Of a stretch of DNA of 64,000 bases, positions 60,018-64,000 are shown piece after piece. The notes beneath the pieces are model-generated. The model saw only the letters and a program-made list of their open reading frames with translations. It had not been told where the DNA came from and ran no database searches. The stretch is taken from the NCBI GenBank assembly GCA_016208975.1, contig JACQXA010000004.1, positions 186,001 through 250,000 of the forward strand. The letters run 5' to 3'. The stretch is from Nitrospinota bacterium. Its GTDB lineage: Bacteria > Nitrospinota_A > UBA7883 > JACRLM01. Position numbers and translations under genes: made by a program. The number at the start of each line of letters is the position of its first letter. Within the stretch, counting starts at the first letter, position 1.

Positions 60018-62194
60018 GCCTCCGCTTCTCCATTTTTCCCGCCGGAGAGAAGTCTTCCGGCGATCTCCTTGAAAAGTTCACCGCTTTTTTCGCCTGGCTC
60101 GGGTTTGGCCACAAACCCATCAGCTTGCGCCGCCGCGTCGAAAATCCCCCCTACCACCAGCGCCGGAACCGGGAAGGATCCAAGATTTTCCCTCGCCTGC
60201 CTGATGAACCGCCCCTCATGAGCTTTTGCGATGGAGGATTCCACAACCAAGAGCGCTGGTGCCGGGAATTTTCGCAAATATCCATCAGCCTCCACGATAT
60301 TTTCCGCGGTTACTGACTCCACGCCTATTTCCGCTAAAAGCTCCGCAGTGGTTTCCCTGCTTTTTTCAACCGGATCCACAACCAGGGCATACGCCCCGGC
60401 CGGGGGCAGGCTCAAATAAAACACCGTCCCCTCCCCTTTGACCGATTCCACCGATATGGAGCCGCCATGGGCTTCCATCAGGTCCCGGCAATATGGCAGG
60501 CCCAGCCCTGTGCCCTTCTCCCCCCTGGAGCCCAAAGTGGTGGTCTTCACCTCGTGTTTGAAAAGGTCGGGCAGTATTTTCGGGTCTATTCCCGGACCGC
60601 TGTCTTTTATCGCGACAACATCGCTTTTGCCCTCCGGGATAAAGAAAACCACAGAATCCCCGGAATCCAGAAATTTTAAAGCGTTGGACAGCAGGTTCCT
60701 TATCACCTCGCCGTAAAGGCCCATGTCCGCAAAGATCATTGTCCCTTCCGGCGTCCGGTTTTCCACATTTATGTTTTTCATATCGGAGGCGTAAGCCATG
60801 CTGGCAATGTGCATGTCTATCAGCGGTTTGGCGTCGAGGAAAATCTTTTTGGCCCTTATCCTGCCCGTCTGGAGCCTGCTTATGTCCAGCAACTTGTCTA
60901 TCATGGACAGCAGTCCGTCCCCGGCGGCCATGGCGCGGCGCAGGGGATCCAGTTCCAATACGCCCCCCTTTTGACCCACCTCCGACTCCATCAGGCGCAA
61001 CATGCCTATGATGGAACCCAGCGGCGCCCGCAAATCGTGGGATACCAGCGACACAAACTTGTCTTTCAGCGCCGTGGCGTCTTCCGCGCGCTCCTTGGCC
61101 AGCTTCAGGGCTTCTTCATCCTTCATCCTGCGCGTCACGTCGCGGGCGATACCCTCCAGCGCCACCACCTCACCCCATGAGCCATAAACCAGCGAGTTGG
61201 AAAGCTCCATCCATACCGTTTCGCCGTCCTTGGACTCAAGCCGCAAAGTGACCGCGCGCTCCACGTCGCTGGCCATGTTGATGATGTCGCTCATCACATG
61301 GCGGTCGTCCTCATGGATGCATTCCAGCCAGAGCCTGTGGTTTTCGTAGTATTCCTCCGGCGTATATCCCAGCACGGCCACAATGGAGGGGGACACGTAC
61401 TCCAGCCGGATGGACGGAGTAAGGCTGAACCGGTAAATGATGTCCCGTGCGTTCTCCACCAGCAGGCGGAACCGCCGTTCCTCCTCCACAAGCCTCATTT
61501 CCGCCTGCCGCCTCTTGCCTGCCATATACCCGATGGCGACAACCACCCCGGCGATGGACATTAACCACGCGGCCACAATCTGGTAGAACACCTTTTTGAC
61601 GTGCGCCAGGTCCGTCCGCTGATGGTACGCGGCCCGCTCACCGGCGTTTTTCAGCTGGAGCATGGCTATGTTGTACATGGCGTCGAACCGGCGCATGGCC
61701 TGTTCGCCGGACGGGCCTGTTATTTCAGCCAGGTTGTTCCGGGTGAACCGCTCCAGGTCTTCTAAAAGCCGGGTGGTGTTCCGGAGCTTCTCCTTGATTA
61801 CCGGGTCGCCCGTGTCCGGCGCCAGCCTTATGCTCTCGGCCATGGATTGGCTTGTTTCGGCGAAAATGGCATCCAGCTTTTCCATGTCCGGCTCATAAGC
61901 GGCCATGGAGGCCTCGTCCAGCCAAAGATGCCCCTCGGTAAGGAGTAGCTCCACATTCCTGATATGGCTGTGCAGAGCCACCTCTTTTTGCACGAGGCGT
62001 TCCCACACGAGGTTGCTGTATATGATGAGGCCCACGGCCGCCAGACCCACGAAGGCCACCGCGGCGATGGCGGGCCTGCCCGCTTTCCATCCGCCGCCCA
62101 AAAGCCGCCGGATGGCCCGGAGCGCCCGCCGGACAGGAGCCTTCCGCCGCTCCTGTCCGCCACGGAGCGGCCCGGCGCTCATACTTCGGCTCAT
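60014..62194 (-). CDS. Membrane sensor histidine kinase with C-terminal pseudo-receiver
   Basis: Membrane-bound kinase of 726 residues. Two helices (about 42-62 and 203-225) enclose a mostly helical periplasmic domain of about 140 residues. A PAS domain covers about 240-355, the HisKA site is His386 in LVSHDLRAPLG, and the ATPase part has NLLSNALKFL, DSGPGID and GTGLGLPYCRDLMEAHGG. Residues 601-726 resemble a receiver (VVDP with Asp607, Lys697 in FVAKPE), but the phosphoacceptor position is Glu652 in VVESS. Such a domain may mimic the phosphorylated state. It follows proS by 18 bases. The signal is unknown. Confidence 0.9.
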   Translation of the reverse strand: MSRSMSAGPLRGGQERRKAPVRRALRAIRRLLGGGWKAGRPAIAAVAFVGLAAVGLIIYSNLVWERLVQKEVALHSHIRNVELLLTEGHLWLDEASMAAYEPDMEKLDAIFAETSQSMAESIRLAPDTGDPVIKEKLRNTTRLLEDLERFTRNNLAEITGPSGEQAMRRFDAMYNIAMLQLKNAGERAAYHQRTDLAHVKKVFYQIVAAWLMSIAGVVVAIGYMAGKRRQAEMRLVEEERRFRLLVENARDIIYRFSLTPSIRLEYVSPSIVAVLGYTPEEYYENHRLWLECIHEDDRHVMSDIINMASDVERAVTLRLESKDGETVWMELSNSLVYGSWGEVVALEGIARDVTRRMKDEEALKLAKERAEDATALKDKFVSLVSHDLRAPLGSIIGMLRLMESEVGQKGGVLELDPLRRAMAAGDGLLSMIDKLLDISRLQTGRIRAKKIFLDAKPLIDMHIASMAYASDMKNINVENRTPEGTMIFADMGLYGEVIRNLLSNALKFLDSGDSVVFFIPEGKSDVVAIKDSGPGIDPKILPDLFKHEVKTTTLGSRGEKGTGLGLPYCRDLMEAHGGSISVESVKGEGTVFYLSLPPAGAYALVVDPVEKSRETTAELLAEIGVESVTAENIVEADGYLRKFPAPALLVVESSIAKAHEGRFIRQARENLGSFPVPALVVGGIFDAAAQADGFVAKPEPGEKSGELFKEIAGRLLSGGKNGEAEA

Positions 62195-62212
62195 AATCCC
62201 TTAAAGATAAGG

Positions 62213-63937
62213 TTAAACCCCGGCTGTGGAAAGCGTCGCCAGCAGAGCCTTGGCCTCGGCGGGAATGGCGCCCGGCTCCACCAGCCTCTTTTCGCCGGTC
62301 TTGCGCGTCTTAAGCTCCACTTTCCCCTCTGCCAAACCTTTTTTGCCGACCACCACCTGCAACGGGAACCCGATGAGGTCGGCGTCGTTGAATTTCACGC
62401 CGGAACGCACGTCCCGGTCGTCCAGTATGGGGTCGAACCCAGCGTCCATCAGGGCCTGGTATATCCCCTCCGCCGTTTTCACCACCTCGGCGTCATCCAT
62501 GTTCAGGGGAACCACCGCCACGTCGAAAGGGGCGATGGCCGGGGGCCAGATAATCCCCTTGTCGTCGTGGTTCTGCTCTATGGCGGCGGCGGCGCTCCTG
62601 CCCACACCGATGCCGTAACAGCCCATTATCATGGGTTTGTCCTGTCCGGAAGCGTCCAGAAAAGTGGCTTTCATGGATTCGGAATACTTCACGCCCAGCT
62701 TGAAGATGTGCCCCACCTCTATGCCTTTGGCCAGCTTCATGGCGCCATCCCGGCACCGGGGGCAAGCGTCGCCCGCTATCACATTCCTGATATCGGCGTA
62801 AGTTGTAACGTTAAAATCTCGGTCCGGATTAACATTCACCAGATGGGTGTCCGCCTTGTTGGCTCCGGTGGCGGCGCCGCTCATCACTTTCACGGCGTTG
62901 TCGGCCACTATCCTGATTTTCATGCCGACAGGGCCCAGGAACCCGGCTGGGGCTCCGGTGGCGGCGGTAATCTCCTCATCGGCGGCCAGGGCCACTTCCA
63001 CGGCTCCAAGTGCCCGGGCCAGTTTCACGTGGTTCACCTCGTGGTCGCCCCGGCAAAGGGCCGCCACTATCTCGCCGCCGTCTGTGCGGTAGATAAGGGT
63101 TTTAATGAGCATGGCGGGCTCCAACCCCAGGAAGGCGGAAACTTCCTCTATGCTCTTTTTACCCGGCGTGGGCGTATAGGCCATGGGTTTTTGCTCCGGC
63201 GCGCCGGATTGAGCAGGCGCGGATATTTCCACCTTCTCCACGTTGGCCGCATATTCACACTTGTCGCAATAGGCTATGGTGTCCTCGCCGGACTCGGCCA
63301 GCACCATGAACTCGTGGGAGAACGACCCGCCAATCTGCCCCGTATCCGCCTCCACCGCCCGGAACGAAAGGCCGAGCCTGCGGAATATGGCGTTATAAGC
63401 CCCGCGCATGGCCTCGTAATTTTTATTGGCCCCGTCGTCGTCCATGTCGAAACTGTACGCGTCTTTCATGGAAAACTCGCGGCCCCGCATCACGCCGAAC
63501 CGGGGGCGGATTTCGTCCCGGAACTTGGTCTGTATCTGGTACAGGTTCACCGGCAGGTCGCGGTATGAGCGCACGTCACGCCGCACCAGGTCTGTCACCA
63601 CCTCCTCGTGGGTGGGGCCGTAACAGAACTCCCGGTCGTGCCGGTCTTTCAGCCTCAACAATTCCTTGCCGTAAACGTCCCACCGGCCCGATTCCTTCCA
63701 CAGCTCCGCGGGCTGTATGGAAGGCATGAACACCTCCATGGCCCCGGCGCGGTCCATCTCCTCTCGCACGATGTTCTCTATTTTGCGCACGGTCTTAAGC
63801 CCCAGCGGCAGAAGGGAGTAAACCCCGGCGGCCAGTTTTCTTATCATGCCGGCCCGCATCATAAGCCTGTGGCTGGCCACTTCGGCCTCGGAAGGAGCTT
63901 CTTTAAGCGTGGGAGCGTAGTATCTGGTAAATCTCAT
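62213..63937 (-). CDS. proS: Prolyl-tRNA synthetase
   Basis: Class II synthetase that charges tRNA-Pro. The bacterial type is shown by the insertion domain (about 220-400) between motifs 2 and 3, which removes alanine wrongly attached to tRNA-Pro. Core landmarks are [60 protein letters not shown] and motif 3 with [19 protein letters not shown]. The 574 residues match the family. A Cys pair at PRCRDG in the insertion is unusual but harmless. The upstream promoter region reaches the window edge. Confidence 0.96.
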   Translation of the reverse strand: MRFTRYYAPTLKEAPSEAEVASHRLMMRAGMIRKLAAGVYSLLPLGLKTVRKIENIVREEMDRAGAMEVFMPSIQPAELWKESGRWDVYGKELLRLKDRHDREFCYGPTHEEVVTDLVRRDVRSYRDLPVNLYQIQTKFRDEIRPRFGVMRGREFSMKDAYSFDMDDDGANKNYEAMRGAYNAIFRRLGLSFRAVEADTGQIGGSFSHEFMVLAESGEDTIAYCDKCEYAANVEKVEISAPAQSGAPEQKPMAYTPTPGKKSIEEVSAFLGLEPAMLIKTLIYRTDGGEIVAALCRGDHEVNHVKLARALGAVEVALAADEEITAATGAPAGFLGPVGMKIRIVADNAVKVMSGAATGANKADTHLVNVNPDRDFNVTTYADIRNVIAGDACPRCRDGAMKLAKGIEVGHIFKLGVKYSESMKATFLDASGQDKPMIMGCYGIGVGRSAAAAIEQNHDDKGIIWPPAIAPFDVAVVPLNMDDAEVVKTAEGIYQALMDAGFDPILDDRDVRSGVKFNDADLIGFPLQVVVGKKGLAEGKVELKTRKTGEKRLVEPGAIPAEAKALLATLSTAGV

Positions 63938-64000
63938 CCTGTGTGCCGCCTGAAAAATCGTTATTGTCTTATCGGGACATATTAGGTGAAAGGTTCCACC
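63938..64000. other. Upstream edge of proS
   Basis: 63 bases to the window edge, probably the proS leader. No feature can be supported. Confidence 0.4.

Noticed and set aside
61964-63568. Long plus-strand frame of 534 codons opposite proS
   Set aside because: It is antisense to a clear prolyl-tRNA synthetase, has no family motif and is rich in His, Pro and Gly, as expected for the opposite strand of GC-rich genes.
1-64000. CRISPR array, tRNA or rRNA genes, integrase-type attachment sites
   Set aside because: No regularly spaced repeats, no cloverleaf-like sequence with a tRNA 3' end and no rRNA sequence could be recognised by reading. A dedicated RNA search was not possible.

Overview
The window is GC-rich, densely packed chromosomal DNA from a Gram-negative bacterium. 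Evidence for the Gram-negative envelope is the LptA/LptB/LptC lipopolysaccharide export genes, the MurJ flippase, sigma-54 and a signal-peptide-bearing surface protein. The gene orders rpsB-tsf-pyrH-frr-uppS-cdsA-dxr, lptC-lptA-lptB-rpoN-hpf-ptsN and pheA-tyrA-cmk-rpsA-sppA resemble those of Deltaproteobacteria-like or Nitrospinota-like lineages. I cannot fix the phylum from sequence alone. Most genes are housekeeping and lie in long operons with 1-4 base overlaps.

Layout. 1-4.3 kb (+): rplM-rpsI, then argC, argJ and sfsA. 4.4-11.4 kb (-): the rpsB...dxr operon ending in a coupled glycosyltransferase. 11.7-15.3 kb (+): EttA-like ABC-F protein and a Kup potassium transporter. 15.3-16 kb (-): a HepT/MntA toxin-antitoxin pair. 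16-27.2 kb (-): a sensor kinase with tsaE, lptCAB, rpoN, hpf, a regulatory phosphotransferase branch (ptsN, EIIA-Man, HPr, EI), then murJ and dtd. 27.2-28.7 kb (+): a histidine phosphatase and an HD-GYP protein carrying a YHS domain. 28.7-32.2 kb: a less GC-rich accessory stretch with a LuxR-type regulator, a large secreted beta-helix protein, a decayed IS4-type transposase and a 151 bp miniature element. 32.3-33.6 kb (+): hgcA and hgcB, the gene pair needed for mercury methylation. 33.6-38.9 kb: rsmA and pdxA, then a sensor kinase and an NtrC-type regulator. 38.9-41.9 kb (-): phzF, a nucleotidyltransferase-fold gene, a phzF/yajQ chimeric remnant, hicA/hicB and yajQ. 42-54 kb: thrS without its TGS domain, a YciO-like gene, moeA, a methyltransferase, a PilZ protein, ispD, a large helicase-exonuclease fusion, aroC, aroK and a GT39 glycosyltransferase. 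54-64 kb (mostly -): sppA, rpsA, cmk, tyrA, pheA, a membrane protein, a large sensor kinase and proS.

The most important find is hgcAB. HgcA has the cap-helix motif NVWCAAGK and a membrane domain. HgcB has two 4Fe-4S motifs, the extra conserved Cys and a terminal Cys pair. This predicts that the organism can make methylmercury. The pair sits directly beside mobile-element debris. One of two copies of a 151 bp miniature inverted-repeat element, with a perfect 8 bp target duplication, lies just upstream of hgcA. The other copy lies just upstream of the rplM promoter.

Other points of interest are: the yajQ/phzF junction, where duplicated gene ends bracket a HicBA module and a nucleotidyltransferase gene; a MrfA-MrfB-like fusion; an HD-GYP/YHS fusion; a TGS-less threonyl-tRNA synthetase; an NtrC-family regulator with an altered GAFTGA loop; and a beta-helix protein with a membrane and lipobox-like segment embedded inside its last fibronectin-like domain. 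No tRNA, rRNA or CRISPR array was seen.
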